Positions 18,474 through 28,896 of a DNA stretch of 55,563 nt are shown here, piece by piece; the stretch's first letter is position 1; each line of letters starts with the position of its first letter. A program made the position numbers and the translations under genes. A model generated the notes under the pieces. It was not told where the DNA came from. It saw only the letters and a program-made list of their open reading frames with translations, and did no database searches. This stretch comes from Bacillus sp. (in: firmicutes) (GTDB lineage Bacteria; Bacillota; Bacilli; Bacillales; Salisediminibacteriaceae), in assembly GCA_021208645.1 (NCBI GenBank), contig JAJOJL010000033.1, positions 1 through 55,563 of the forward strand, read 5' to 3'.

Positions 18474-20264
18474 GTGAGTCAGCGTACACATATGTGTGGA
18501 GAGATATCAGAACATTTAATTGGAGAAAAGGTTTGTTTGCAAGGCTGGGTAAAAAAACGGAGGGATTTAGGACAGGTCATTTTCATCGATCTCCGTGACC
18601 GTTCCGGCCATTTGCAAATTGTTTTTAATGGGGAAAATGATCCTGCAGCCCATCAGATTGCAGAAAAAGTTCGAAGTGAATATGTCATTCATGTATGTGG
18701 AACCGTTGTAGCAAGGGATGCGGTAAACGTGAATGAAAAGATTCCAACGGGAAAAATCGAAGTAATTGTTGATGAAATAGAGATTTTAAATGCTTCTAAA
18801 GGCCTTCCGTTTGTAATCGAGGACGACGTAGAAATATCGGAGGACGTGCGGTTGAAGTATCGTTATTTGGATCTGCGCCGTCCAAAAATGTTTGAAACAA
18901 TGAAGTTGCGCCATCGTACAACGAAGTTTATTCGCGATTTCTTAGATGAAAACAGCTTCTACGAAGTTGAAACACCAATGCTTACGAAAAGTACACCAGA
19001 AGGGGCAAGGGACTATTTAGTCCCATCCCGTGTTCATCATGGGGAGTTTTATGCATTGCCTCAATCGCCTCAGTTATTTAAGCAATTGCTGATGGTGTCT
19101 GGTTTCGAGCGTTATTACCAGATTGCCCGCTGCTTCCGTGATGAGGATTTACGAGCAGACAGGCAGCCAGAGTTTACTCAGGTGGATATTGAAGCATCGT
19201 TCTTAGGGAAAGAAGCTCTCCTTTCCATGATGGAAGAAATGATGGTGAAGCTTGTTAAAGAGCTTAAGGGTATTGATGTACCTCGCCCATTTCCTCGATT
19301 AACGTATGAGGATGCCATGAACCGCTTCGGGTCCGATAAGCCTGATACTCGATACGGAATGGAGCTTGTGGATATTTCCAAAGCAGTGGAAGACAGCGAC
19401 TTTAAAGTTTTTGCCAACACGGTGAAAAACGGTGGAGTCGTGAAAGGGATTTGCGTAAAGGGGATCGCTGCAGACTACTCCCGTAAAGATCTAGATGGTT
19501 TAGGGTCTTTCGTGGAAATATATGGAGCAAAAGGATTAGCGTGGCTTAAGGTAGAGGAGAACAACACCCTAAAAGGGCCAATTGCCAAGTTCTTCAATGA
19601 AACAGAAGCAGCGACTTTATGTGACGGCTTCCAAGCGGAAAATGGAGACGTTCTGTTTTTTGTAGCAGATAAAAAGAAGGTAGCATGGGATGCTTTAGGT
19701 GCATTACGAATTAAATTTGCCAAGGACTTACAGCTTGTTGATCCAAATGAATTCAACTTCCTGTGGGTGACGGAATTCCCTCTACTTTCTTACGATGAAG
19801 AGGAAAATCGTTATGTTGCTGAGCATCATCCATTTACCCGCCCATTAAAAGAAGATGAGGAGAAATTAGATGTTTCTCCCGAATCGGTTCGTGCCGAAGC
19901 ATATGACCTTGTGTTAAATGGTTATGAGCTTGGGGGAGGTTCCCAGCGGATTTATGAGCGTGAGTTACAGGAAAAAATGTTCAAGGCTTTAGGCTTTTCT
20001 CAGGAAGAGGCGCAAAGTCAATTTGGCTTCTTGTTAGATGCCTTCGAATACGGCACACCGCCTCATGGTGGTATTGCATTAGGCTTAGATAGGTTAGTGA
20101 TGATTTTAGCTGGTCGCAGTAATTTACGGGATACGATTGCCTTTCCAAAAACTGCAAGTGCAAGCTGTTTATTGACGAATGCGCCAAGTGGAGTGAGTGA
20201 GGCACAATTAAAAGAGCTTCACTTATCGGTAGTTGAGAAGAAGGTTGAAAAAGTGGAAAAATAA
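18474..20264 (+). CDS. aspS: Aspartyl-tRNA synthetase
   Basis: A 596-residue bacterial-type AspRS with an N-terminal OB anticodon domain ([19 protein letters not shown]), the class II core ([32 protein letters not shown]), the inserted GAD domain, and motif 3 [15 protein letters not shown]. It charges tRNA-Asp. The GTG start has AAAGGGG about nine bases upstream. It is the last gene of the hisS operon and a terminator follows. Confidence 0.97.
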   Translation: MSQRTHMCGEISEHLIGEKVCLQGWVKKRRDLGQVIFIDLRDRSGHLQIVFNGENDPAAHQIAEKVRSEYVIHVCGTVVARDAVNVNEKIPTGKIEVIVDEIEILNASKGLPFVIEDDVEISEDVRLKYRYLDLRRPKMFETMKLRHRTTKFIRDFLDENSFYEVETPMLTKSTPEGARDYLVPSRVHHGEFYALPQSPQLFKQLLMVSGFERYYQIARCFRDEDLRADRQPEFTQVDIEASFLGKEALLSMMEEMMVKLVKELKGIDVPRPFPRLTYEDAMNRFGSDKPDTRYGMELVDISKAVEDSDFKVFANTVKNGGVVKGICVKGIAADYSRKDLDGLGSFVEIYGAKGLAWLKVEENNTLKGPIAKFFNETEAATLCDGFQAENGDVLFFVADKKKVAWDALGALRIKFAKDLQLVDPNEFNFLWVTEFPLLSYDEEENRYVAEHHPFTRPLKEDEEKLDVSPESVRAEAYDLVLNGYELGGGSQRIYERELQEKMFKALGFSQEEAQSQFGFLLDAFEYGTPPHGGIALGLDRLVMILAGRSNLRDTIAFPKTASASCLLTNAPSGVSEAQLKELHLSVVEKKVEKVEK

Positions 20265-20277
20265 TTGATGAAGGAAA

Positions 20278-20333
20278 AGGGTGTCCAGTACTGTTCCATG
20301 ACTGGGCATCTCTTTTTGTTTTTTTTGGTTGTT
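20278..20333 (+). terminator. Terminator of hisS-aspS
   Basis: GTGTCCAGTAC pairs imperfectly with GACTGGGCAT, followed by T-rich sequence including T7. Confidence 0.75.
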
Positions 20334-20449
20334 GGAAATATGTTGAGAGAAAAGTCTTGACCATGTGTAGTCCTAGTTTTTACTAATTTCCTACTTTATA
20401 ATTCTATTGTTTGTAAAGAAATTGTCATGGTTTTTTCTCTCCTTAGCCA

Positions 20450-20505
20450 TTGTTTTTAGTCATCAAATTTTATATGATAAGGGTAGCTTAAGTGATTACT
20501 TAAGC
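20450..20505 (+). promoter_or_regulatory. Promoter and perfect palindrome upstream of 6S RNA
   Basis: TTGTTT (20450-20455) and TATGAT (20473-20478) are separated by 17 bases. Just downstream, GCTTAAGT-GATT-ACTTAAGC (20486-20505) is a perfect palindrome that would form the first hairpin of a precursor or act as an operator. Confidence 0.6.
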
Positions 20506-20518
20506 GATAGGATACCTA

Positions 20519-20702
20519 GAGTCCTGTGGTGTACGTCAAAACTCTACGTTTTGAGCCAACACTTTAAAAAAAGGGAGTTCGCGTTTCAGAGAAAGATGCA
20601 GGCCGTGATCATTGATTGCGGACGCACAGAATCGATGAACAGGACACCCACCTGTTGACGCAGGTTCAAGCAAGGAAGATTCAAACGGCACACATGGGAC
20701 TC
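20519..20702 (+). ncRNA. ssrS: 6S RNA (bsrA/ssrS-like)
   Basis: The ends pair as GAGTCCTGTG with CACATGGGACTC, a ten-base stem with G-U pairs that continues after a bulge (GTGT with ACAC). It encloses a long, imperfectly paired middle of about 150 bases, giving a total of about 184 bases, the normal size and shape of 6S RNA. In B. subtilis 6S-1 RNA lies directly downstream of aspS, exactly as here. 6S RNA binds sigma-A RNA polymerase. No good reading frame covers it. The exact ends are uncertain. Confidence 0.7.
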
Positions 20703-20719
20703 ACCATACATAATGATAG

Positions 20720-20758
20720 CATCCTCTCGGCAGTTCGCTGGGGAGGATGTTTTTTTTT
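20720..20758 (+). terminator. Terminator after 6S RNA
   Basis: CATCCTC pairs with GAGGATG and is followed by nine Ts. Confidence 0.88.
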
Positions 20759-20771
20759 AATGGGGGTAATG

Positions 20772-20885
20772 AGGTGACGTGTTTGTAGGGGAGGAGGAAG
20801 TGACAAGTGATGCTGAAAAGGACAGTGACGTGTCAGTAGCGGAGGTAGGAAGTGACAGGTGGAGCAGAAAAAACAAGTGACGTGT
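20772..20885. repeat. 52-bp tandem repeat array 2
   Basis: TGACGTGT starts at 20775, 20826 and 20878, spacings of 51 and 52 bases. The best unit contains GCGGAGGTAGGAAGTGACAG and GGTGGAGCAGAAAAAACAAG, nearly the same as in array 1. Between the array and the lutP promoter (20886-21060) I see only A+T-rich sequence. Confidence 0.85.
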
Positions 20886-21060
20886 CTTTTAGTAAAAAAA
20901 GTTCAGGAGCTCAAAATTCCTTTATCGACATCTAAACTATTTGTGATAAATTTAACATTATTAAAAATACGAAAATAATGTAAAACTGATATATCAACAA
21001 CGAAACAGACAAACTCTATCAACAAACCCACACTTAAAAAAACTATTTCCGAAAAAAATA

Positions 21061-21102
21061 TTGCTAAATATCTAGCTATTTACTATAATTAAAACGCTTA
21101 CA
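21061..21102 (+). promoter_or_regulatory. lutP promoter with overlapping cre (CcpA) site
   Basis: TTGCTA (21061-21066), a 17-base spacer and TATAAT (21084-21089) form a sigma-A promoter. TTAAAACGCTTACA (21089-21102) differs by one base from the TGAAAACGCTTACA-type cre consensus and covers the transcription start, so CcpA should repress in good carbon sources. Confidence 0.7.
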
Positions 21103-21117
21103 ATTTAGTCATCTGAT

Positions 21118-21130
21118 GACCTGTTCACGA
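21118..21130. promoter_or_regulatory. Palindromic operator GTCATCTGATGAC, lutP
   Basis: A perfect 13-base palindrome about 22 bases downstream of the expected lutP transcript start. The core CATCTGATG recurs before lutA (23223) and in lutC (25518). Short palindromes of this kind are used by FadR-type GntR repressors such as LutR; the assignment is inference and no lutR gene is in the window. Confidence 0.55.
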
Positions 21131-21339
21131 GATGAGTTTTCCTTTTCTAAGATGTAGGTTCGCTAAATACATAAGTTACTTCTTGAAAGGGATTCAAGTT
21201 CAGCTTATCTAGTGGAAGCAGGAGGCTAGTTTTTTCATTACCTAAAAAAGAAACTAGCCGACAACAAAGTATTACTTCCAAATCAGTCTAAGTTGTGTGA
21301 GCAAAATCGTAATTGAACATTTTTTAGGGGGAGTTATTT

Positions 21340-23088
21340 GTGGGAGTGGGGATGTTAGCTTTATTTGCACTAGTACCAATTTTATCTGTTTTACTGTTTC
21401 TCGTTATTTTAAGATGGCCGGCGAGCAAAGCAATGCCAATTGCATTAGTAGTTACATCGGTAGTTGCATTGACTGTTTGGAATGTGCCAATTAATCAAGT
21501 TGCAGGGGCGTTAACAAGAGGGGTTGTTACGGCCCTTGATATTCTGTTCATCGTATTTGGAGCAATATTACTCTTAAATACATTAAAAGAAGGGGGAGCC
21601 CTCGATACGATACGACAGGGTTTCATGGATATTTCCCCTGACCGTCGCGTTCAAGCAATTATAATTTGCTGGCTATTTGGATCCTTTATTGAAGGGGCAT
21701 CAGGTTTCGGAACACCGGCAGCAATCGCTGCACCTTTGTTAGTTGCAATTGGATTCCCGGCGATGGGGGCGGTTATGATCGCGTTAATTATTCAATCAAC
21801 ACCAGTTACCTTTGGGGCGATTGGAACACCAATCATCGTAGGTGTTAACCAAAGTTTACAGGCTGTTGAAGGCTTTAGTATGGCAATGCTCCTTGAAATA
21901 ACTGGACAAGCCGCCATTATCCACGGAATTATTGGTGTTTTCATTCCATTAATAATGATTGCTATGCTAACGAAATTCTTTGGAAAAAACAAATCTTTCG
22001 CAGAAGGCTTAGCTGCTTGGAAGTTTGCTATTTTCGCAGGTTTAGCTTTTACTGTACCATATATGCTGATTGCAAACATACTAGGACCTGAGTTTCCGTC
22101 TTTATTTGGTGGTCTGATTGGGTTAGCGATTGTTATTCCAGCAGCAAAACGAGGATTCCTCGTTCCAAAATCTACTTGGCAATTTGATAAAGAAGAGAAT
22201 TGGGATCCAGAATGGGTCGGAAAGCTAAAGGTAGAAAACAACTTCAAAGGTGCAAAAGTATCCATGGTTAAAGCATGGGTACCTTATGTAATTGTAGGTC
22301 TGCTACTCGTAATTACCCGTTTAGATGCGTTACCATTTAAAGCTTGGCTACAAAGCGTAAGAATTGACTTAGGAACACCATTCAACGGAGGAGTGGCAGC
22401 TTCATCAACGCCTCTCTATTTACCAGCTACCATTCTTGTTGTAGTATCTCTCATTTGCGTGTTGCTTTACGGGATGAAAGGTAGTTCTTTTGGAAGGGCA
22501 GTCAGTGATTCCTTCAAAACCACTATCAGTGCAGCGACAGCTCTAATTTTTGCTGTGCCAATGGTGCAGGTATTTATTAACTCTACCGTGGAAACAAACG
22601 AATTTGGTAGTATGCCATTTCAATTAGCCGTTGGTGCAGAGACTTTATTTGGTGGACAATGGCCCCTTGTAGCACCAACCATAGGTGCACTAGGAGCATT
22701 TGTGGCTGGAAGTAATACCATTAGTAACATGATGTTCTCCGGGTTCCAATACCAAACTGCTGAATTAATCGGTGTTGCTGGGACGACGACGGTTGCCCTT
22801 CAAGCGATTGGTGGAGCAGCAGGGAACATGATTTGTGTCCATAACGTAGTAGCGGCAGGAGCAGCAGCTGGGGTCATTGGTAAAGAAGGAACAATTATTC
22901 GAAAAACGATGCTGCCAACCTTGTATTATGTATTATTTGCTGGTGCCATAGGGTCCGTTTGGTTCTATGGATTTGGCTTCAACATTGGAACAATTTTACT
23001 AGGATTAATAATAGCTGGGATCCTTTATGCTATTTATATAGGTCAGAAAAATAGTAAACTGAGGCAAGATAAAAGAAAGTCTGCATAA
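21340..23088 (+). CDS. lutP: L-lactate permease
   Basis: A 582-residue membrane protein of the LctP family with about 13 hydrophobic segments. It carries the family blocks [20 protein letters not shown] near residue 110, [13 protein letters not shown], and the C-terminal [20 protein letters not shown]. It imports lactate with protons or sodium. The GTG start is preceded by GGGGGAG. The lutABC operon lies downstream after a terminator, so import and oxidation of lactate are linked. The frame is intact. Confidence 0.94.
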   Translation: MGVGMLALFALVPILSVLLFLVILRWPASKAMPIALVVTSVVALTVWNVPINQVAGALTRGVVTALDILFIVFGAILLLNTLKEGGALDTIRQGFMDISPDRRVQAIIICWLFGSFIEGASGFGTPAAIAAPLLVAIGFPAMGAVMIALIIQSTPVTFGAIGTPIIVGVNQSLQAVEGFSMAMLLEITGQAAIIHGIIGVFIPLIMIAMLTKFFGKNKSFAEGLAAWKFAIFAGLAFTVPYMLIANILGPEFPSLFGGLIGLAIVIPAAKRGFLVPKSTWQFDKEENWDPEWVGKLKVENNFKGAKVSMVKAWVPYVIVGLLLVITRLDALPFKAWLQSVRIDLGTPFNGGVAASSTPLYLPATILVVVSLICVLLYGMKGSSFGRAVSDSFKTTISAATALIFAVPMVQVFINSTVETNEFGSMPFQLAVGAETLFGGQWPLVAPTIGALGAFVAGSNTISNMMFSGFQYQTAELIGVAGTTTVALQAIGGAAGNMICVHNVVAAGAAAGVIGKEGTIIRKTMLPTLYYVLFAGAIGSVWFYGFGFNIGTILLGLIIAGILYAIYIGQKNSKLRQDKRKSA

Positions 23089-23096
23089 CAAAGATG

Positions 23097-23150
23097 AAGG
23101 AGATGTCAGAATTCCCAAACTTTTTTCGAATTGTTTGGGATTTTCTCCTT
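23097..23150 (+). terminator. Terminator of lutP
   Basis: TCCCAAAC pairs with GTTTGGGA, and the outer arms AAGGAGA and TCTCCTT also pair; a T4 tract lies between the inner and outer arms. Confidence 0.7.
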
Positions 23151-23222
23151 ACATTTAAGGTGTTTTATGCCATAATGATATTAGTAGATTTGTTTACAGG
23201 TAAAGTATTGTTATGTTTTAAC

Positions 23223-23233
23223 ACATCAGATGA
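23223..23233. promoter_or_regulatory. Palindromic operator ACATCAGATGA, lutABC
   Basis: CATC-A-GATG is the reverse complement of the core before lutP. It lies about 50 bases upstream of the lutA start, downstream of a possible weak promoter (TTGTTT near 23190 and TATGTT near 23212). Confidence 0.5.
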
Positions 23234-23281
23234 CCATACCATCAGCGAAGTAAATTAAGGGGCTAAGGGGGAGTTTTTAAC

Positions 23282-24013
23282 ATGAAAGTTTCATTGTTTT
23301 TAACCTGTCTTGCAGATGTGGTTTATCCAGCATCCGTAGGGCGAAGCACGGTGGAAATTCTAGAAAGGCTAGGCTGTGAAGTAGATTTTCCGAAAAAGCA
23401 AACATGTTGTGGTCAGCCTGCTTTTAACAGTGGTTTTCACAAAGAGTCGAAGGAAGTAGCCAAACATATGATTAAAACCTTCGAGGAGGCAGAATATGTC
23501 GTTTCACCATCAGGGTCTTGTACTTCCATGCTGCACGAATACGACAAGTTGTTTGAGGATGAGTCTGAATGGTTGGAGAGAGCGATTGCCTTAAAAAATA
23601 AAGCCTACGAATTAACACAGTTTATTGTGGAAGTTTTGAAGGTAGAAGATGTGGGGGCTGAGTTTCACGGGAACGTAACCTATCATACTTCTTGTCACAT
23701 GACTAGATTATTAGGTGTCAAAGAAGCACCTATGAAGCTTTTGGCCAATGTAAAGGGGCTTAAATTTACAGAACTGCCTTTTAAACAGCAATGCTGTGGT
23801 TTTGGCGGGACTTTCTCCGTAAAAATGGTACCTATTTCAGAGCAAATGGTAAATGAAAAGGTGCAACATATTGAAGAAACAGAAGCAGAAGTGTTAATCG
23901 GTGCCGACTTAGGTTGTTTGATGAATATTGGTGGTAGAATTGATCGGCAGGGGAAACCGATCAAAGTAATGCATATTGCTGAGATTTTAAATAGCAAAGG
24001 GCAAACGGGGTGA
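23282..24013 (+). CDS. lutA: Lactate utilisation protein A (Fe-S/CCG domain)
   Basis: A 243-residue protein with two cysteine-rich CCG domains: [16 protein letters not shown] near residue 40 and [15 protein letters not shown] near residue 170. These bind heterodisulfide-reductase-like iron-sulfur clusters. LutA works with LutB and LutC to oxidise L-lactate to pyruvate in the cytosol. GGGGGAG precedes the ATG. The next gene starts five bases after its stop. Confidence 0.95.
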   Translation: MKVSLFLTCLADVVYPASVGRSTVEILERLGCEVDFPKKQTCCGQPAFNSGFHKESKEVAKHMIKTFEEAEYVVSPSGSCTSMLHEYDKLFEDESEWLERAIALKNKAYELTQFIVEVLKVEDVGAEFHGNVTYHTSCHMTRLLGVKEAPMKLLANVKGLKFTELPFKQQCCGFGGTFSVKMVPISEQMVNEKVQHIEETEAEVLIGADLGCLMNIGGRIDRQGKPIKVMHIAEILNSKGQTG

Positions 24014-24017
24014 TCGA

Positions 24018-25445
24018 ATGGGGATAAAAACAAGTAATGAAAAGTTCTTTGACCGGGTTGAAAAGGGAATTAATGACACATTTATGCGTAAAGCTGTTGT
24101 GGAAGCACAAGGTCGATTAGAAGGCCGTAAAACCCAAACAACAGAAGAGTTAGGTAACTGGGAGGACTGGCGGGATTTGGCAGAAGAAATCCGTCAGCAC
24201 ACATTGGAAAACCTTGATTATTACTTAGACCAATTTGTAGAAAATGTGGCTAAACAGGGAGGTCATGTGTTTTTCGCCGAGACAGCAGAAGAGGCAAATG
24301 AATACATTACCTCTGTCGTGAAGGAGAAAAACGCCAAAAATGTTGTTAAGTCCAAATCGATGGTAACGGAAGAAATCGGGATGAACGGTGCATTAGAAGC
24401 GATTGGCTGTAATGTGGTGGAATCAGATTTAGGGGAATGGATTTTGCAGTTGGACGACCATGATCCACCTTCCCATATCGTAGTTCCTGCCCTTCATAAA
24501 AATAAAGAGCAGATCAGGGATACGTTCAAAGAAAAGCGACAATACGATAAATCCTCTGATCCAACGGAGCTGGCACAGTTTGCTCGTCAAGAGCTTCGGA
24601 AGGACTTTTTAGCGGCAGAGGTTGGAATAACTGGCTGTAACTTTGCTGTTGCAGAATCAGGCTCAATCACCCTTGTGACAAACGAAGGGAATGCGAGAAT
24701 GGCCACCACCCTTGCCAAAACGCAAATAACGGTTATGGGAATGGAGCGAATTGTTCCGACGTGGAAGGAACTGGATATTCTTGTGGCAATGCTATGCCGT
24801 AGTGCAGTCGGTCAGAAATTAACGAGTTATATAACTGGATTAACAGGTGCTAGAGAAGAAGGGGATGTGGATGGTCCTGAAGAGTTTCATGTGGTTATCA
24901 TTGACAACGGCCGATCAAAAATATTAGGAACGAAATTCCAGTCTACCCTTCAATGTATCCGATGTGCAGCTTGTATTAATGTCTGTCCAGTATACCGGCA
25001 TGTAGGTGGACATTCCTATGGTTCCATTTATCCAGGACCAATAGGCGCTGTTTTAACACCACTGTTAGAGGGTTATGATGATCATAAGGAGTTACCATAT
25101 GCTTCTACCTTATGTGCTGCCTGTACAGAGGCATGCCCAGTTAAAATACCACTTCACGAGCTCCTCGTCGAGCATCGCAAAAATATTGTGGAGCAGGAAG
25201 GAAAGACAAGTTTCGCTGAAAAGTTAGCCATGAAAGGTTATGCCTTTGCCATGAGTAACCCAGGTGTATACCGAATTGGATCGAAGGCGGCGCCTTCCAT
25301 GATCGGTCCTATTGCAAAGGATGCGGAAGGAAAAGGGCCAGGTCCAGTAAAGCTTTGGACACAAATACGTGACTTGCCTGAACCGACAGGGGAAAGCTTC
25401 AGGAAGTGGTTTGAAAGTCGTGATAAAAAGGGGGAGCAGTCATGA
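24018..25445 (+). CDS. lutB: Lactate utilisation iron-sulfur protein B
   Basis: A 475-residue protein with an LUD domain ([20 protein letters not shown]) and, near residues 313-370, two 4Fe-4S motifs: [16 protein letters not shown] and [18 protein letters not shown]. The C-terminal tail has the family ending GESFRKWF. It is the electron-transfer subunit of the LutABC system. Its last bases overlap the ATG of lutC by four. Confidence 0.96.
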   Translation: MGIKTSNEKFFDRVEKGINDTFMRKAVVEAQGRLEGRKTQTTEELGNWEDWRDLAEEIRQHTLENLDYYLDQFVENVAKQGGHVFFAETAEEANEYITSVVKEKNAKNVVKSKSMVTEEIGMNGALEAIGCNVVESDLGEWILQLDDHDPPSHIVVPALHKNKEQIRDTFKEKRQYDKSSDPTELAQFARQELRKDFLAAEVGITGCNFAVAESGSITLVTNEGNARMATTLAKTQITVMGMERIVPTWKELDILVAMLCRSAVGQKLTSYITGLTGAREEGDVDGPEEFHVVIIDNGRSKILGTKFQSTLQCIRCAACINVCPVYRHVGGHSYGSIYPGPIGAVLTPLLEGYDDHKELPYASTLCAACTEACPVKIPLHELLVEHRKNIVEQEGKTSFAEKLAMKGYAFAMSNPGVYRIGSKAAPSMIGPIAKDAEGKGPGPVKLWTQIRDLPEPTGESFRKWFESRDKKGEQS

Positions 25446-26166
25446 CAAAGGGAACAATTCAAAATAAAGAGAAATTCTTAAAATAAAAGTTGCTAACAGG
25501 CTCGGACGGGAAAGAAAAACATCTGATGTTCCGTTGCCTGAATGGAGTAAACGCCCCCAATACGAGGTTTTTAAGGGGTTTTCCCAAGATGAATTAATGG
25601 AGCAATTTACCCAGCACTGTAAAAATATTCATACGAGTGTCAAAGTGACAAAAAAAGAGGATCTGCAGACTACCTTCCATGAAGCAATAACGGAACTTGG
25701 AGGAAAATCTATCGTCCATTGGAACGATGATAGGTTTGTAAACTATGGATTATCAGCTGCCCTTGATAAAGAACAAAATGAAAATGACGTTCATGTACAC
25801 TGCTGGGATCCAGCTATTGGGGAAGAAAATCTAAAAATAGCAGAACAGGCGAATATTGGCATTACCTTTGCTGACATTTCCCTAGCTGAGTCTGGCACGG
25901 TTGTGTTATTTAGTAATGCAGATAAAGGAAGGTCTGTTAGCCTTTTACCACGAACCTATTTAGCGATCATTCCAAAAAGTACACTAGTACCAAGGATGAC
26001 GCAGGCTACAGAGAGAATTCATGAGATGGCAGCTGCCCAAGGAAGAATGCCTTCCTGCATTAACTTTATCTCTGGGCCAAGTAACTCAGCAGACATTGAA
26101 CTAAGACTTGTTGTCGGTGTTCATGGTCCTGTTCAGGCCACTTATATTGTCATTGAAGATGAGTAA
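25442..26166 (+). CDS. lutC: Lactate utilisation protein C (frameshift near 25480)
   Basis: An LUD-domain protein with the conserved [18 protein letters not shown] and the C-terminal [22 protein letters not shown]. From the ATG that overlaps lutB the frame stops after FLK; adding one A in the run at 25480-25483 gives [21 protein letters not shown] and a 241-residue protein of normal length. A later in-frame TTG at 25534 would lose the N-terminus. Third member of the lactate oxidation complex. Confidence 0.93.
25518..25530. promoter_or_regulatory. Third CATCTGATG palindrome, inside lutC
   Basis: AACATCTGATGTT is a perfect 13-base palindrome within the first 90 bases of lutC. It shares its nine-base core with the sites before lutP and lutA. 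It may be an intragenic operator or chance, since it also encodes the KTSDV residues. Confidence 0.35.
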
Positions 26167-26173
26167 ACCCAAA

Positions 26174-26204
26174 AAAGAGACTGCCAGAAAGTGGCAGTCT
26201 CTTT
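26174..26204 (+). terminator. Terminator of lutABC
   Basis: AAAGAGACTGCC pairs perfectly with GGCAGTCTCTTT around a seven-base loop; it also has an A run upstream and so may act in both directions. Confidence 0.9.
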
Positions 26205-26320
26205 AAGTTTAAAGGGAGGGTAAGACTTATTTTCCGTAGCCCTCACAATTACCTTCTATGATTCTTATTGGAACAGTTTTTGTGTCTAAAACTTGCAAGA
26301 TTATCAATAATCTTTAGAGG

Positions 26321-26991
26321 GATCACTTATTTAGCGATTTTTTCTAGATTACCGTTTTTATCCATTCTAAATGTTGGTGTATTACGGTCCTCAGTTTCTT
26401 CCTCTAATAGAGCCATTCTTCTCGCTCGGTTCATGATCTGAATAATGGATTGATAGTCTTCTTCAATAACCTGGTGTTCCTCTTTTAGTTTACCAAGCTG
26501 TTGCTCTAACTCTTTGACGCGATTTTTTTAGTTCCCCGTTTTCTAAACGAAGTGCCTCATTTTCCTGTTTTAATAAGCTTTCCTGATGTCCACGCCCGTT
26601 CATTGTCTGAAGGAATTGAATAACATCTTGTAAGGTTAATTCTTTTCCTGGTGTACTAGCAGACACGGAGCGCTCTGGTTGATAGGTAACTGGTTGCTCA
26701 TAGGAAGGCTGTGGTGTCGGTGATGGCGTATAGGAAAGGGGTTTTGCTTCCCGAGCCATCTGGCGCTTCCTGTCTTTTCTGTGTTTTTTTTGCTAGTTTG
26801 ATTGCATCATCGTATTTATCCCTTACAACAGCATTCCAGCGAAAACCACATGCTGCTGAGGTACGGTTTAATGTATCCCCAACCTCGTCAAAAGCTCGTA
26901 ATTGTGTGCTTCCTTCTCTAATATGTCTTAAAACCGTTTCTGCTAATAGTAGATCATCTTCTTCTGACCATGCATCTTGTCTAACTTTCAT
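26321..26991 (-). CDS. rsfA: RsfA-family prespore transcription regulator (two frame breaks)
   Basis: The N-terminal 75 residues form a MYB/SANT-like DNA-binding domain ([36 protein letters not shown]), diagnostic of RsfA and its paralogues, which adjust sigma-F regulon expression in the prespore. A proline-rich linker and a C-terminal coiled coil ([13 protein letters not shown] ... [13 protein letters not shown]) follow. The frame breaks at T8 26784-26791 and T7 26523-26529; removing one base at each gives a protein of about 222 residues. The very end depends on another A8 run (26336-26343); six As there would give the ending GNLEKIAK. The ATG at 26991 follows AAAGGATTGG. Confidence 0.85.
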
Positions 26992-27324
26992 TATTTCCAA
27001 TCCTTTCTATTATAGACTTTGCCAAATGTTGTTTTGTTACTATAATGGGCACGATTGGAAAAAAATATACCAAATTACTAAAAAAATGATAGGAATAGAC
27101 AAATAGATGTTAGATTCTTGTTAATTACTGGCTACTAACACATAGATTGTTGTTTTTCACAATATTTTATGCTTGGTTTAGCTACAGGGGCACACTTTCC
27201 GCTACACCAAGCTGTTTTCAATGAACAACAAACTTTTCGAATAGACCTAATTAATTAAAGAAAAAGCAGGCATTTTCACCCTGTGGTGGTGAACATGACT
27301 GCTTCTAAGTTATATTAGTAAGTG
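26992..27324. other. Intergenic gap with long imperfect palindrome
   Basis: The 333-base gap between rsfA and rarA contains GCTTGGTTTAGC (27171-27182) pairing with GCTACACCAAGC (27201-27212), one mismatch, with an outer arm pair GATTGTTGTT / GAACAACAAAC. The loop CTACAGGGGCACACTTTCCGC resembles the inner block of the dispersed element, so this may be a reduced copy. The rarA terminator is at 27255-27304. Confidence 0.55.
27255..27304 (-). terminator. Terminator of rarA
   Basis: On the minus strand AAGCAG and TTCACC pair with GGTGAA and CTGCTT, followed by a T-rich tract. Confidence 0.8.
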
Positions 27325-28660
27325 TTAGATTCCGCGTTCTTTTCTTTCTAAAAAATAATCTAGCCTTTTCTGAATTGTTTTTTCATAACCGTTTGCTGAA
27401 GGTTCATAAAATGTCCTATCCTTAAAGCATCTGGTAAATATTGCTGAGGTACATAATGATGTTCGTAGTTGTGCGGGTACTTATAGCCATCACCGTGGCC
27501 CAGTTTTGATGCTCCTTTGTAATGGGCGTCCCTTAGATGAACTGGAATATCCCCTGTTTTCTCCTTTTCTACTCGTTCTAAGGCATTGTCAATCCCAGTT
27601 ATTACAGCATTACTCTTAGGGGCCGTTGCAATATATAGGGCTGCCTCTGCTAAAGGAATTCTTGCCTCTGGCATTCCAATAAATTCTACTGCATGGGCGG
27701 CGGCTTGAGCGACTAGTAATGCATTAGGGTCAGCGAGCCCTACATCTTCTGCTGCGTGTACATAAATTCTCCTAGCAATAAACCTTGGGTCTTCCCCAGC
27801 ATAAATCATTTTTGCTAGCCAATACAAGGTGGCGTCTGGGTCTGAACCACGCATACTTTTAATAAAGGCAGAAATTGTGTCGTAATGTTGATCCCCTGAC
27901 TTGTCATATTGTAAAACGCGTTTTGAATGGAAGCTTCAGCTATTTCTAGATTAATATAAATGGTGCCATCTTCATTAGGGTCTGTTGTAAGGATAGCAAG
28001 TTCTAAGGCGTTCAATGCTGTTCTTGCATCCCCGTTCGATACATTTACTAGATGGCCCATTGCTTCATCCGTTATATGGATAGGATAATTACCAAATCCC
28101 CGATCCGTATCTGTAATGGCAGATTCTATAACTTTTTTAATGGCGTCATTCGTCAGGGACTCAAGTCGAAACAAGCGTGACCGGGACAAGAGAGCCGGGT
28201 TAACTTCAAACATGGGATTTTCAGTCGTTGCTCCAATTAGTATGACCGTGCCATCTTCAACAAAGGGGAGCAGTGCATCTTGCTGTCCTTTATTAAATCG
28301 GTGAATTTCGTCAATAAAAAGAACTGTTTTTTCCTGATCGTATTTTTGTCGGTCCTTCGCCCGTTGTACCACTTCTCGTACATCTTTAATCCCTGCAATG
28401 ACGGCGTTTAACTGCTCAAAATTGGCGGAAGTTGTATTTGCAATTACCTTTGCTAATGTTGTTTTTCCTGTGCCTGGAGGTCCATAAAAAATCATGGGGG
28501 TAAGCCGGTCTGCTTCAATTGCACGGCGTAATAGGGTGCCTTCCCCAACGATATGCTCCTGCCCGATGACTTCATCAATTGTTCTTGGACGCATTCTTGC
28601 AGCCAAAGGTCCCTTTGGAATATTTTCTTGTGATTGAGTTTTATAATCAAATAAATCCAT
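27325..28660 (-). CDS. rarA: Replication-associated recombination protein A, AAA+ ATPase (two frame breaks)
   Basis: RarA (MgsA) is a clamp-loader-like ATPase acting at stalled forks. Visible motifs are Walker A FYGPPGTGKTTLAK near residue 52, Walker B VLFIDEIHRFNKGQQD, sensor ILIGATTENP, and the C-terminal blocks SMRGSDPDATLYWLAKMI and DVGLADPNALL. Breaks at 27921-27924 and near 27422-27425 each need one added base. They restore SIQKRVLQYDKSGDQHYD and PDALKDRTFYEPSANGYEKT and give about 445 residues ending at 27325. The ATG at 28660 with GGGAGG upstream is preferred to the TTG at 28678. Confidence 0.94.
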
Positions 28661-28793
28661 TAAAATTCCTCCCAGCAAGATGACGACATTTATAGTAATC
28701 TTCTTAACCTCATGTCTTTATTGCTAGCTTTTTAAAAAAAAGTGATTATTCCAATTAGATAGTAACACTGTTAACCCGAAAAGGCGAATTGTG

Positions 28794-28802
28794 TGTTATA
28801 AT
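28794..28802 (+). promoter_or_regulatory. Extended -10 promoter of the YczE-like/cymR pair
   Basis: TGTTATAAT is an extended -10 (TGnTATAAT) about 95 bases upstream of the start; no good -35 is seen, as expected for this class. Confidence 0.55.
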
Positions 28803-28896
28803 GGAAAGATGATTGCGTGCGTTGGGGAAATGGATGTGTTAATGGGATATTATGAGGCTATGTAATTAGGAAACTAAAAGGAAAAGAGCTGGGGAA

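Noticed and set aside
2531-20885. 52-bp arrays as possible CRISPR
   Set aside because: Units follow each other directly, with no unique spacers and no cas genes.
26711-27106. 131-codon plus-strand frame opposite rsfA
   Set aside because: It is antisense to the conserved MYB-like domain of rsfA and has no family features.
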